This document shows, piece after piece, positions 7,138-15,933 of a stretch of 19,112 nt of DNA (position 1 is the stretch's first letter; each line of letters begins with the position of its first letter). The stretch is from Lachnospiraceae bacterium (GTDB lineage: Bacteria > Bacillota > Clostridia > Lachnospirales > Lachnospiraceae): assembly GCA_021205045.1 (NCBI GenBank), contig JAJPYH010000158.1, positions 1-19,112 of the forward strand, read 5' to 3'. The position numbers and the translations under genes are program-made. The notes beneath the pieces are model-generated. The model made no database searches, was not told the DNA's origin, and saw only the letters and a program-made list of their open reading frames with translations.

Positions 7138-7166
7138 TTGATTTGCTCTGACGATGGTGCTAAAAT
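7138..7166 (+). promoter_or_regulatory. Promoter of the PL9 surface gene
   Basis: TTGATT (7138-7143) and TAAAAT (7161-7166) with 17-bp spacing and an extended -10 TGC before TAAAAT. The stretch 7017-7137 before it is AT-rich and holds no gene. Confidence 0.6.
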
Positions 7167-7172
7167 AATACG

Positions 7173-7415
7173 GCTAAAAAGTTTGTCTAATGGACTGTTA
7201 AAGAATTAATCTTTACATCTGACTTGTTGAAATCTATCGTCAATCGGCGGTCTGCGCTCCGTTTCAGCCGGCGCTGAGCAAACGTCCCCTGGACGGTTAG
7301 TGCCCCGGCAGGTCTTTTTCCTCCGCCTTGCATGGCAGAATTTATCCAGCGTCATATGCGAAGTTGGTTCTTCACGGTTCCTGAGGGCAAAAAAAGAAGA
7401 AGGAGAAGGTAAAAA
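7173..7415 (+). promoter_or_regulatory. Long leader of the PL9 surface gene
   Basis: About 240 nt between the predicted start of transcription and the ATG at 7416, without a credible ORF. It includes hairpins cgtcc-cct-ggacg (7283-7295) and tgcc-cc-ggca (7301-7310), then a T-run (7314-7318) and a purine-rich Shine-Dalgarno region (AGGAGAAGG, 7401-7409). I looked for cyclic-di-GMP, cobalamin and fluoride aptamer signatures and did not recognise any. Confidence 0.35.
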
Positions 7416-10400
7416 ATGTTTCATGGATTCAGGAAATGGAAACGTCGGCTCGCGGGCTTTCTGGCCGCGGTGCTGATCCTGGGAAGTATGTCGTTGACCT
7501 CCGTGTCCGCCCAGGAACCTGATGATTCCTCTGCGGGGACGCAACTGGAGACGCTTCTGCAGCAGGTGGACGAACAGACCACCGGGCTTGCTCAGACGGA
7601 GGATGGGACGCAGGGCTCGGAGGAAGCGGCGCAAGAGGCCGCTGCGGATGCCCAGGGCACAGAGAGAGAAGCTGAAGCGGACGCTTCTGAAGGAGCAGGA
7701 GAAGAAGCAGCAGCGGACGTCTCTGAAGGTTCAGGAGAAGCTGAAGCGGGCGCCTCTGAAGGATCAGGGGACGATGCAGTGGATGCTGTTATTGAAGACA
7801 CAGAGGAAATGACCGCGTCAGTGGTGCTGGCCTCTGGGGATGGGTCAGAGGAATCGGAGACCGAGGACTCTGATGGCAGCGGCAGCACCACATATGTGTT
7901 TGACGCCACGGAGCTGACAGCCAGCGCGGACAAGGAAGATATCGAAGCGGGCACGGTGATCAATGAGTATTTCACCATTGTGGGAACCGTGCAGAAGCGT
8001 ATCAGCAGCAGTACCGGGAATGTGACCAGCGTGGAGCTTGCCAAGGCGTCCGGCGGCGCGATTGAATTCACGGTAGACGGGACGGCGGATGTGACGGTGG
8101 TGGTGAGCAGCAACGGCAGCAGCAATACCTCCACCATTGCGCTGGTGGATGAGAACGGCGACACTGTTGCAAACAATGAGAGCGTTGAAACAGTGACCGG
8201 CACCAGCAAGGTCACCCTGACCTACAGTGATCTGGAGGCGGGGACTTACTCTGTTGTAACCCCCTACAGCGAGGATTATGGCCGGGTAGTACGTGTTTAT
8301 TCCGTGACAGTGGATGCGTATGCGGCCGCGGCAACCGCAACGGATTATCTCTTTGATGCCACAGAGCTGACAGCCAGCATAGATAAGGAAGAGATAGAAG
8401 CGGGCACAGTGGTCAATGATTATTTCATGATTGTCGGGACCGTGACCAAGCGCCTCAGCAGCAGTACCGGAAATGTGACCAGCGTGGAGGTTGCCAAAAA
8501 TTCCGGCGGCGCCATAGAGTTTACCGTAGACGGGACGGCGGATGTGACGCTGGAAATGAGCAGCACCGGCAGCTCCAATGAATCCGTAGTTGCGTTGGTG
8601 GATGGGAATGGAGATACGGTTGCAAACAGTGAGGGTGTTGAGACAATTACCGGCACCAGTAAGGTCACCATGACCTACACCGATCTTGCAGCGGGTACTT
8701 ACAGTGTTGTTTCACCGGAGTCAGGCTTTAATCGGGGCGCAAGAGTATATACGATCGCGGTAACCGAGTATTCCTCCGGTACCACCAAGGTAGTTACTCC
8801 CTGGGAGGATGTGGCTGATCCGGAGATTACCGCTGTGGCAGTTTCCGGCAGTACCGTAACGGTCACCGTATCCATGGTGATCAGCGGCACCGAGGGAGCC
8901 GATAAGGTTACGGTCACCATGTATGATGCGGATGAAAACATTGTGGACACTGCGTCCTATGCGGACAAGGGTACTTCCGGTAGCGTTTCCTTTACGCCGG
9001 AGAGCTCCGGTACCTATACTTTTGTAGCGCAGGCTAGCAGAAGCGACGAGGAGACAGTCAAAACCAGTGAGGTTGTTTCCGCTGAGTTTGTCCTGCCGCT
9101 GGAGACCCCGTCCATTAAGAGCGTCACCAGCCAGGGCGGCGGTTCTGTGATTGTGAAATGGGACGCTGTGGCGGAAGCGGAGGAGTACATTGTGACAGCC
9201 GCCGCTGACGGCGAAGAGACGGTGACAGTCACCGTGACGGATACAGAGGCCATTCTCACCGGCCTGACAACGGGTGTTGTATATACCTTCAGCGTGGCGG
9301 CGGTGAGAGGTGAGGAGACCACCTCCGCCGGAACTCTTTCCGCTGAGGTGGTGGATGAAGCGCAGCGCGAGTGGGCTTTCAGCGCTTACGGCTCCAGCAC
9401 CAGCAAGAGCAAGGATGGCTACAGCGGCAGTGTGGCTGACGGCAGCGTGACCATTTACAGCACCGGCAACGGAGGAAAGGTGGTGCCGGCGTCCACAGAC
9501 GGACTTGCCTTCTATTACACCACCATCGATCCGGAGACGGAAAACTTTACTCTGACAGCCACCATCACAGTAGATTCCTGGACCTATTCCAACGGACAGG
9601 AAGGCTTCGGTATGATGGTGACGGATACCATCGGCACCAATGGCAGCAGCTCCGCGCTGTGGACCAATTCCTATCAGCTGCTGGCTTCCAAAATCGAGTA
9701 TTATTATGACGCGGAGACCGGAGAGGCAACTACAGATACCAGCGCCAGCAAGATCAGCATGAAGCTGGGCGTGGGCGTCAATGTGAAAACAGGCGCCACA
9801 CCGGAGGGCATTGCGGCAGTGAAGGCCGGTGAGGCGACTCTGCCGGACGGCTTTACCACCAGCCAGGATACCCTGGAGGTCAGCTGCGGTCCGCTGGGAA
9901 CCGGGACCTACAATATTATCGGCAACTGCACCAATGAAAGCGCCCTGACCGGAAATCAGGAAGGCAGTCTGCTGACCACGTTTAAAATGTCCATCCAGAG
10001 GAATAACACCGGTTATATTCTGACCTATATGGACGAGGACGGCAATATTATCGGCCAGAATACTTATTACCATGATGAGGATGATGACGGAAATGTTCTG
10101 GATGCTCTGACCTATATTGAGGAGGACGTGATTTACGTAGGCTTCTTCGCGGCCAGAAACGCTACCATTACCGTGACCGATGTGGAAATGACCACCATCG
10201 CTCCTGAGGATGATGAGGCAAGGCTTGACAGAGATACCGAATATGTGACGCCCAGTTATACCATCGAGTCCGCTTCCTTCTCCAACACCGCAGAGTATAC
10301 GCTGGTTTATTACGGCAACGCGGACGGAACCCTGTTGATTACGGACGAGAGCGGCGAGGTTGTGGTCAACGAGACTGTGGCGGCCTCCGAGAAGTCCAGA

Positions 10401-12431
10401 ACGGAAGTGACCCTGACGGAAGGGGACAACATCTTTACCGTGACTTTTACGCCGGATCCGGATTACGTGCCCGGCAAATATCAGCTGCTGAGCTCCTATG
10501 AGGCGGTGACCTGGACTCATACGGTGACCTATACAGCTTTCGACGGAACCTATCTCTATGTGGGGCCGGAGGGTGTTTCCACCGCGGCGGGCACCAGAGA
10601 GGATCCGCTGGATATTTACACCGCAGTGAAGATTGTGGCGCCGGGACAGACCATCGTTCTGCTGGAGGGCACCTACAACCTGACAAAGACAGTGACTGTG
10701 GAGCGGGGCATTGACGGCACCGAGGATAACCTGATCTATATGATCGCTGATCCGGAGGCGGAGAGCCGCCCGGTGTTTGACTTCGGCGGCGCCTGCGCGG
10801 GCATGGTGCTGGCGGGAGATTACTGGTATTTCTATGGCTTTGATGTGACAAATTCGGCCAATGCCCAGAAGGGCATTCAGGTGTCCGGCAGCTACAATAC
10901 GCTGGATTCCATCATGGCTTACAAGAACGGCAACACCGGCATTCAGATCAGCCGTTATAAGAGCACGGACCTGTGGGAGGACTGGCCCTCTTATAATCTG
11001 ATCCTCAACTGCACCTCTTATCTGAACGCTGACGCGGGCTATGAGGATGCGGACGGATTTGCGGCCAAACTGACTGTGGCAGACGGCAACGTGTTTGACG
11101 GATGTATCGCCGCCTACAACGCGGATGACGGCTGGGATCTGTTCTCCAAGGCGGAGACGGGAGCCATCGGTGTGGTGACCATTCAGAACTGCGTGGCTTA
11201 CAAGAATGGTTATGTATTGGATGAGGATGGCAATGAAGTGGACGCCGGCAACGGCAACGGCTTCAAGATGGGCGGCGAGAGCATCGCGGTGACACATACG
11301 CTGATCAACAGCGTGTCCTTTGCCAATAAGGCCAAGGGCATCGACTCCAACAGCAACCCTGCGATCCATGCCTACAGTTCCACCACCTATAACAATGAAA
11401 ATTACAATGTAGCCTTCTATACCAGCTCCGCGGCCAACACCGCCTTTGTAGGTGACGGCGTGCTTTCCTACAGGGACGACGGCGGCACAGCAGAGCAGAT
11501 TAAGCCCCTGGGCACTCAGACTCTGGCGGATATTACCAAGTCGACGAATTATTATTATAATTACTACGACAGCAGTAATCAGTCCATGAACAGCGAGGGT
11601 ACTGTTGTGACTGCGGACTGGTTTGTGAGCCTGGATACTGAGGCGGCCATCAGCGGCGGCGTGACCGGGACGAATGATACCGGCGTTACCAGAAACGCGG
11701 ACGGCACCATCAATATGAACGGATATCTGGAGCTGACGGATCTGGTTGCGGATAGCGTGGGCACCAGAATGAGCGGGACTGCTTCTGCGGTATTTACCAT
11801 CAGTGATACCGGCTCTGGGGATACAGGAGATACAGGAGACACCGGTTCTGGCGACACTGAAGACACTGGTTCTGGCGACACTGAAGATACAGGAAATACC
11901 GGCTCCGGCAGTACTGATACCACAACAGACTCTGATGGCAACATTAACCTTGATTCGGAATATTTCGATGAAGTGATTGAGCAGATTGAAGAGACCCAGG
12001 CACTGGGAGGCGGTGCTGTCACCATTGATCCGGAGAAAGGATATAATTCACTGCCGAACAGAGTGATGCAGGCACTGGTGAACAACGGCGATGTAGACCT
12101 GGTGTTTGAATTTATCCATGAAGGAGAAAGCTATTCCATCGTAATCCCGGCGGGTACCGCAGTGGATGACGACACCGAGTGGTACGGACCGCTTTGGCTG
12201 TATGAGCATTATGGCTCTTATACACTCAGCAACCTCAGAAATGGCGGCGATGAAAACGGAGATCCTGGAGATGAAGGTAATGGAAACGGCAATGTGTCCG
12301 GCGTGGACAGCGCCGCAACCGGTGACGTTGAAAGTACCTGGCTGACATTCTGCCTGATCGTGATGGCAGCGGCAGCGTTTGGTGTCAGTGCTCTGACATT
12401 CAGGAGAAAACGCGGACAGAGCGGGAGGTAA
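7416..12431 (+). CDS. Surface PL9 pectate-lyase-like protein
   Basis: 1671 residues. Signal peptide about 1-32 (SVSA|QE); acidic 12-residue repeats 85-120; two near-identical domains (about 160-308 and 311-451); an Ig/FN3-like domain (about 468-555) and an FN3 domain (about 562-649); a beta-rich module (about 650-930) and a further beta domain to 1040; a PL9 parallel beta-helix domain (about 1044-1455); Gly/Asp/Thr repeats (about 1467-1508); a C-terminal domain; then AATGD (1633-1637), a membrane helix (1642-1662) and RRKR, a sortase-type tail. The PL9 call rests on YEDADGFAAKL (D1213), DDGWDLF (D1237, D1238, D1241) and NGFKMGG (K1284). In spacing and identity these match the calcium-binding Asp residues and catalytic Lys I recall for Pel9A. 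It probably cleaves pectic polysaccharide outside the cell. Its own promoter and terminator suggest a single-gene unit. Exact substrate unknown. Confidence 0.85.
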   Translation: MFHGFRKWKRRLAGFLAAVLILGSMSLTSVSAQEPDDSSAGTQLETLLQQVDEQTTGLAQTEDGTQGSEEAAQEAAADAQGTEREAEADASEGAGEEAAADVSEGSGEAEAGASEGSGDDAVDAVIEDTEEMTASVVLASGDGSEESETEDSDGSGSTTYVFDATELTASADKEDIEAGTVINEYFTIVGTVQKRISSSTGNVTSVELAKASGGAIEFTVDGTADVTVVVSSNGSSNTSTIALVDENGDTVANNESVETVTGTSKVTLTYSDLEAGTYSVVTPYSEDYGRVVRVYSVTVDAYAAAATATDYLFDATELTASIDKEEIEAGTVVNDYFMIVGTVTKRLSSSTGNVTSVEVAKNSGGAIEFTVDGTADVTLEMSSTGSSNESVVALVDGNGDTVANSEGVETITGTSKVTMTYTDLAAGTYSVVSPESGFNRGARVYTIAVTEYSSGTTKVVTPWEDVADPEITAVAVSGSTVTVTVSMVISGTEGADKVTVTMYDADENIVDTASYADKGTSGSVSFTPESSGTYTFVAQASRSDEETVKTSEVVSAEFVLPLETPSIKSVTSQGGGSVIVKWDAVAEAEEYIVTAAADGEETVTVTVTDTEAILTGLTTGVVYTFSVAAVRGEETTSAGTLSAEVVDEAQREWAFSAYGSSTSKSKDGYSGSVADGSVTIYSTGNGGKVVPASTDGLAFYYTTIDPETENFTLTATITVDSWTYSNGQEGFGMMVTDTIGTNGSSSALWTNSYQLLASKIEYYYDAETGEATTDTSASKISMKLGVGVNVKTGATPEGIAAVKAGEATLPDGFTTSQDTLEVSCGPLGTGTYNIIGNCTNESALTGNQEGSLLTTFKMSIQRNNTGYILTYMDEDGNIIGQNTYYHDEDDDGNVLDALTYIEEDVIYVGFFAARNATITVTDVEMTTIAPEDDEARLDRDTEYVTPSYTIESASFSNTAEYTLVYYGNADGTLLITDESGEVVVNETVAASEKSRTEVTLTEGDNIFTVTFTPDPDYVPGKYQLLSSYEAVTWTHTVTYTAFDGTYLYVGPEGVSTAAGTREDPLDIYTAVKIVAPGQTIVLLEGTYNLTKTVTVERGIDGTEDNLIYMIADPEAESRPVFDFGGACAGMVLAGDYWYFYGFDVTNSANAQKGIQVSGSYNTLDSIMAYKNGNTGIQISRYKSTDLWEDWPSYNLILNCTSYLNADAGYEDADGFAAKLTVADGNVFDGCIAAYNADDGWDLFSKAETGAIGVVTIQNCVAYKNGYVLDEDGNEVDAGNGNGFKMGGESIAVTHTLINSVSFANKAKGIDSNSNPAIHAYSSTTYNNENYNVAFYTSSAANTAFVGDGVLSYRDDGGTAEQIKPLGTQTLADITKSTNYYYNYYDSSNQSMNSEGTVVTADWFVSLDTEAAISGGVTGTNDTGVTRNADGTINMNGYLELTDLVADSVGTRMSGTASAVFTISDTGSGDTGDTGDTGSGDTEDTGSGDTEDTGNTGSGSTDTTTDSDGNINLDSEYFDEVIEQIEETQALGGGAVTIDPEKGYNSLPNRVMQALVNNGDVDLVFEFIHEGESYSIVIPAGTAVDDDTEWYGPLWLYEHYGSYTLSNLRNGGDENGDPGDEGNGNGNVSGVDSAATGDVESTWLTFCLIVMAAAAFGVSALTFRRKRGQSGR
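7668..7775 (+). repeat. 36-bp acidic repeats
   Basis: Three consecutive 36-bp units encode EAEADASEGAGE, EAAADVSEGSGE and AEAGASEGSGDD in the surface protein just after its signal peptide. They form a flexible acidic spacer. Confidence 0.75.
7893..8770 (+). repeat. Tandem duplicated domain in surface gene
   Basis: Two about 450-bp segments (from 7893 and from 8346) encode very similar domains starting Y(V/L)FDATELTAS. Several stretches remain nearly identical in DNA, for example around 8008-8040 and 8458-8490, which points to a fairly recent duplication. The fold is probably an all-beta adhesive or carbohydrate-binding module, but I do not recognise the family. Confidence 0.85.
11812..11915 (+). 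repeat. Gly-Asp-Thr repeats in surface gene
   Basis: Short direct repeats, including two 24-bp units (11844-11867 and 11868-11891) encoding GSGDTEDT, separate the catalytic region from the C-terminal domain of the surface protein. Confidence 0.75.
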
Positions 12432-12557
12432 TTTATACCGGATTCCGTTTTTATGATTTTGAAATATCCTGTTATTCGTTACAAAAAAAGTGCGGCTGTT
12501 TATGAAACGCTGAACAGGAAACAACTTCAGTTGTTTACATATAACAGGTAAATAATG

Positions 12558-12594
12558 AGGGAGTGCAATTTTACAATAATTGCACTCCCTTTTT
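12558..12594 (+). terminator. Terminator of the PL9 surface gene
   Basis: Perfect 13-bp stem (agggagtgcaatt / aattgcactccct, 12558-12570 and 12578-12590) with a 7-nt loop and a T-run (12590-12594). It lies 127 nt after the stop codon; nothing recognisable lies in 12432-12557. Confidence 0.92.
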
Positions 12595-12608
12595 GGTAGG
12601 GAACATGG

Positions 12609-12769
12609 TAAAATATGTACAGTGATATTTATGCACGTCACCTGTCGGCATGAAAAGACGGTGAATGTTCAGAGCAACGGAAAAGCCGGGAGGGTCTCAA
12701 CCCCGGGCAGATGGCGCTGCAGTGACCGGAAACTACGGTTTTTGAAGTGAAATGGAGATGTAGGCAGCT
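12609..12769 (+). promoter_or_regulatory. Leader upstream of GH3 gene
   Basis: A TAAAAT box (12609-12614, preceded by TGG) is a plausible extended -10, but no good -35 was seen. The following leader folds into a bulged 7-bp hairpin (12639-12646 with 12657-12663), a GC-rich hairpin ccggg/cccgg (12686-12690 with 12702-12706), and a small accg/cggt hairpin (12725-12739) followed by TTTT (12740-12743), which resembles a weak attenuator just before the Shine-Dalgarno. No known RNA family was recognised. Confidence 0.35.
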
Positions 12770-14263
12770 ATGGGATACAGGAAGAAAAAGAAAACATCCA
12801 AAAAAGGAAAGAGCGGCGGAAAAGTGATGGTGATTTTCATGGCGGCGCTACTGCTTATTTTGTGCGTGGCGCTTCTCGCGGTGAGTAGGGACTGGACGCA
12901 GGGCTCGTCTTCCACAGTTCCCCTGGTGGAGATGGCAGACGGTGCGGGTGCGGACGGGGAGACCGAAGGCTCCAGAAAGGAAACTGAAACGGGAAATGCA
13001 GGAAATACTGCAGCGGAAGCTGGAGGAGACACAGAAAATGCAGGATCATCAGGCATGGGAAGCGGTGAAAGCAGCGAGAACTCAGAAAACGAGGGCGCGG
13101 CGGGCACCGGGACTGACGGAAATCCGGATACAGCTGGTACAGGATCAACAGGCACAGAAACCGGGGGAAGTTCATCCGGCACTGCTTCATCGAGTGAGAG
13201 TTCATCGGATGAAGTGGAAGAACAGGCCAGGGAGATTTTATCTACTATGACATTGAAAGAGCAGGTATATCAGTTATTTATCGTAAAGCCGGAGCAGCTG
13301 ACCGGTGTGAGCGTGGCAACCCAGGCTTACGAGGTGACCGGACAGGCGCTGGCGGGATATCCGGTGGGCGGCATCGTTTATTTCGCGGCCAATATTCTGA
13401 CCAGAGAGCAGTGCAGCACCATGATCACCAACAGCCAGTCCTACTCCGAAATCGGCCTGTTCATCGCCGTGGATGAGGAGGGCGGAACGGTGGCCAGGGT
13501 GGGCAATAACAGCGCCATGGGCACCACCTCTTTTCCCAATATGAAGACCATCGGAGATACCGGGGATACAGACAATGCTTACAATGTGGGCTGCACCATC
13601 GGCACGGAGCTCAGCGAGCTGGGCTTTAACCTGGATTTCGCTCCCGTGGCGGACGTGGATTCCAACCCGGACAATCCGGTGATCGGAGACCGGGCCTTCA
13701 GCTCGGACGCCGATGCGGCCTCGGCCATGGTGTCGGCGGCGGTGGAGGGCTTTCACGACGGCGGTATTTTGTGTACCCTGAAGCATTTCCCGGGCCACGG
13801 GGATACGGCCACAGACAGTCATGAGGGTTACACGGAGCTGGATAAGAGCCTGGATGAGCTTAGGCAGGTGGAATTTATGCCCTTTGAGGGCGGCATCAGC
13901 GCCGGGGCGGATTTCGTCATGGTGGGGCATATTTCTGTGCCCCAGGTGACGGGAGATGATTTACCGGCCACCCTCTCAGCGGTCCTGATCAGTATCCTGA
14001 GAAACGACCTGGGTTTTGAGGGCCTGATTATCACTGATTCCATGCAGATGGAAGCCATCACGGATCGGTATACCTCCGGGGAAGCGGCGGTGATGGCCAT
14101 TCAGGCGGGGGTGGATATGATCCTGATGCCGGAGAACCTGCAGGAGGCGGCCCAGGGAGTGATCGACGCCGTGGAGAGCGGTCAGATCAGCCGGGAGAGG
14201 ATTGAGGAGAGCGTGCTGAGAATCCTGGAGACCAAAATCAGGGCCGGGATTATTTCTGAGTGA
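12770..14263 (+). CDS. Membrane-anchored GH3 beta-N-acetylhexosaminidase
   Basis: NagZ-like glycoside hydrolase family 3 enzyme, probably removing beta-GlcNAc from muropeptides or other glycans outside the membrane. It has 497 residues: a Lys-rich N-terminus, one membrane segment (about 19-38, with no lipobox, so a signal anchor), a Gly/Ser/Thr/Glu linker (about 54-148), and a GH3 domain (about 150-497). The domain contains AVDEEGGTVARV, the NagZ signature KHFPGHGDTATDSH (338-351; the Asp/His pair assists acid-base catalysis) and LIITDSMQMEA with likely nucleophile D423. The Shine-Dalgarno is weak or long-spaced (GGAG 12754-12757). It stands next to the PL9 gene but is separated from it by a terminator, so co-regulation is not implied. 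A spore or cell-wall recycling role is also possible. Confidence 0.93.
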   Translation: MGYRKKKKTSKKGKSGGKVMVIFMAALLLILCVALLAVSRDWTQGSSSTVPLVEMADGAGADGETEGSRKETETGNAGNTAAEAGGDTENAGSSGMGSGESSENSENEGAAGTGTDGNPDTAGTGSTGTETGGSSSGTASSSESSSDEVEEQAREILSTMTLKEQVYQLFIVKPEQLTGVSVATQAYEVTGQALAGYPVGGIVYFAANILTREQCSTMITNSQSYSEIGLFIAVDEEGGTVARVGNNSAMGTTSFPNMKTIGDTGDTDNAYNVGCTIGTELSELGFNLDFAPVADVDSNPDNPVIGDRAFSSDADAASAMVSAAVEGFHDGGILCTLKHFPGHGDTATDSHEGYTELDKSLDELRQVEFMPFEGGISAGADFVMVGHISVPQVTGDDLPATLSAVLISILRNDLGFEGLIITDSMQMEAITDRYTSGEAAVMAIQAGVDMILMPENLQEAAQGVIDAVESGQISRERIEESVLRILETKIRAGIISE

Positions 14264-14266
14264 GGA

Positions 14267-14295
14267 TTGAATGACAGGAAACTCTGTGTTAAACT
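14267..14295 (+). promoter_or_regulatory. Promoter of the AAA-ATPase gene
   Basis: TTGAAT (14267-14272) and TAAACT (14290-14295), 17 bp apart, begin 4 nt after the GH3 stop codon. No terminator separates the two genes, so read-through is possible. Confidence 0.45.
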
Positions 14296-14331
14296 AAATG
14301 TGCGAATATTTCAGGAAAGGAATAAGAACAG

Positions 14332-15933
14332 ATGGGAATTTATCTGAATCCTGGCTGTGAGGGATTTCGTCAGATACGCAAGGGCATATATGTAGATAAG
14401 ACGGGTCTGATTGATTATATTAACAGTACGATAGAAACTGCGTTTAAGCTTACGGTGGTCAGCCGCCCAAGACGCTTTGGAAAGTCGTTTGCGGCCAAGA
14501 TGCTCTGTGCTTATTATGATAAAAGCTGTAATTCCAGACAGTTGTTTGATAAAATGGAGATTTCAAAAGCGGAGAGCTTTGAGGAGCATTTAAATCAGTA
14601 TAATGTGATTTATCTGGATATTACCAGATTTATATCCAGAGCGATCAGTACCGGAGATTCTGTAGTATTGGGACTACAGATGGCAGTCATACAGGAATTG
14701 AGAGAAGCATATCCGGAATGTATAGAGAAAGGTATGGTTTACTTACCGGATGCTTTAAACTGTGTCAGCAGAAACACAGGTGATAAATTTATCATTATCA
14801 TAGATGAATGGGATGCTTTGTTTCGTGAAGCAAAGAATTCTTCGGCTTTGTTAAAGGAATATGTTCAGTTGCTGAGGGGATTATTTAAAGGGGGAACGGC
14901 AACGGATGATTCGATTGCGGCCGCATACATGACGGGCATTCTCCCGATAAAAAAATATGGTACACAGTCTGCATTGACAGACTTTCAGGAATACACCATG
15001 ACAAATCCGGATTTTCTGTCGGTTTATGTAGGCTTTACCGAGGATGAGGTGCGGGTGTTGTGCTCACAGTACAATATGGATTTTGAGGAAATGAAACATT
15101 GGTATGACGGTTATTCATTTTATGATCAACGATCCGTATATAATCCCAATTCGGTCATATCAGCGATCAGGAGGAGAAATTTCAGAAGCTATTGGACCGA
15201 AACGGAAACCTATGAGTCCTTAAAGGATTATATCACGGAAAATTTTGACGGCTTGAAGGATGCTATTGTATTGATGCTTGGAGGACAGCGGGAAAGTGTA
15301 TATACCGGGTCTTTTCAAAATGATATGACATCCTTCAAGAGCAAGGATGATATTTTAACGCTGCTGATTCACCTGGGATATCTGGCCTATGACGGTACCA
15401 GTAATGAAGTATATATCCCCAATCAGGAAGTTGCGGACGCTTTTCAGGCCGCTGTCAGAAATACAGGATGAGATCGGGTAAGTCAGGCTCTCATAGAGGC
15501 GGATCAGTTACTCAAAGCAACAATTAACGGTGAAAGTGAACGTGTGGCGCAGGCATTGGAGATGACCCACGAGGCATGCTCGTCTTCTCTTGCTTATAAT
15601 GATGAAAATTCTCTGAGCTGCGCTGTTCTGCTGGCTTATTACACAGCGCGGAATTATTATGAGGTTATTCGTGAACTGCCTGCGGGAAAGGGATTTGTTG
15701 ATATAGCGTTCATCCCAAGAAAAAATACAGATAAACCGCCTATGATTATAGAATTAAAGTATAACAGGAGTGCGGACACGGCCATCCGCCAGATTAAAGA
15801 AAATCGATATGATGGTCGTATGAGGGAATTTTATGGAAACCTTATTCTGGTAGGTATCAATTATGACAGGGGGGCGAAGGGGGAAAATGCCAAAAGGCAT
15901 ACCTGTGTGATTGAGAAGGTCACTCAGGAATGA
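14332..15933 (+). pseudogene. AAA-ATPase/PD-(D/E)XK protein, interrupted by TGA
   Basis: A member of the AAA-ATPase-like plus C-terminal PD-(D/E)XK nuclease-like family (the type described as DUF1703), common and often multicopy in gut anaerobes and of unknown role. The N-terminal part begins GFRQIRKGIYVDKT and has the Walker A-like RPRRFGKS (45-52), Walker B FIIIIDEWD (153-161) and YGTQSALTDFQEYTM. A TGA at 15469-15471 ends the first part after 379 residues. The same frame then continues without shift as DRVSQALIEADQ and keeps the nuclease core GFVDIAF and IIELKY (D457, E474, K476 of the joined 533-codon frame), to 15933. The family usually has Trp at this point, so TGG-to-TGA is the simplest explanation. 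An internal GTG (15544) could start a 129-residue nuclease domain but has no Shine-Dalgarno. Base composition is visibly more AT-rich than its neighbours, suggesting transfer. Confidence 0.85.

Noticed and set aside
7141..7415. Cyclic-di-GMP, cobalamin or fluoride riboswitch before the surface gene
   Set aside because: The conserved core sequences of these aptamers as I know them are absent.
8721..11369. 882-codon open frame antisense to the surface protein gene
   Set aside because: It lies entirely inside a gene whose sense product has a signal peptide, FN3 and PL9 motifs. The antisense product is His/Gly/Ile-rich with no recognisable domain, as expected from the codon bias of the sense strand.
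15469..15471. TGA read as selenocysteine or as a Trp codon
   Set aside because: The homologous position is usually Trp, not Cys; no SECIS-like hairpin was seen; TGG is used normally elsewhere and other genes end in TGA.
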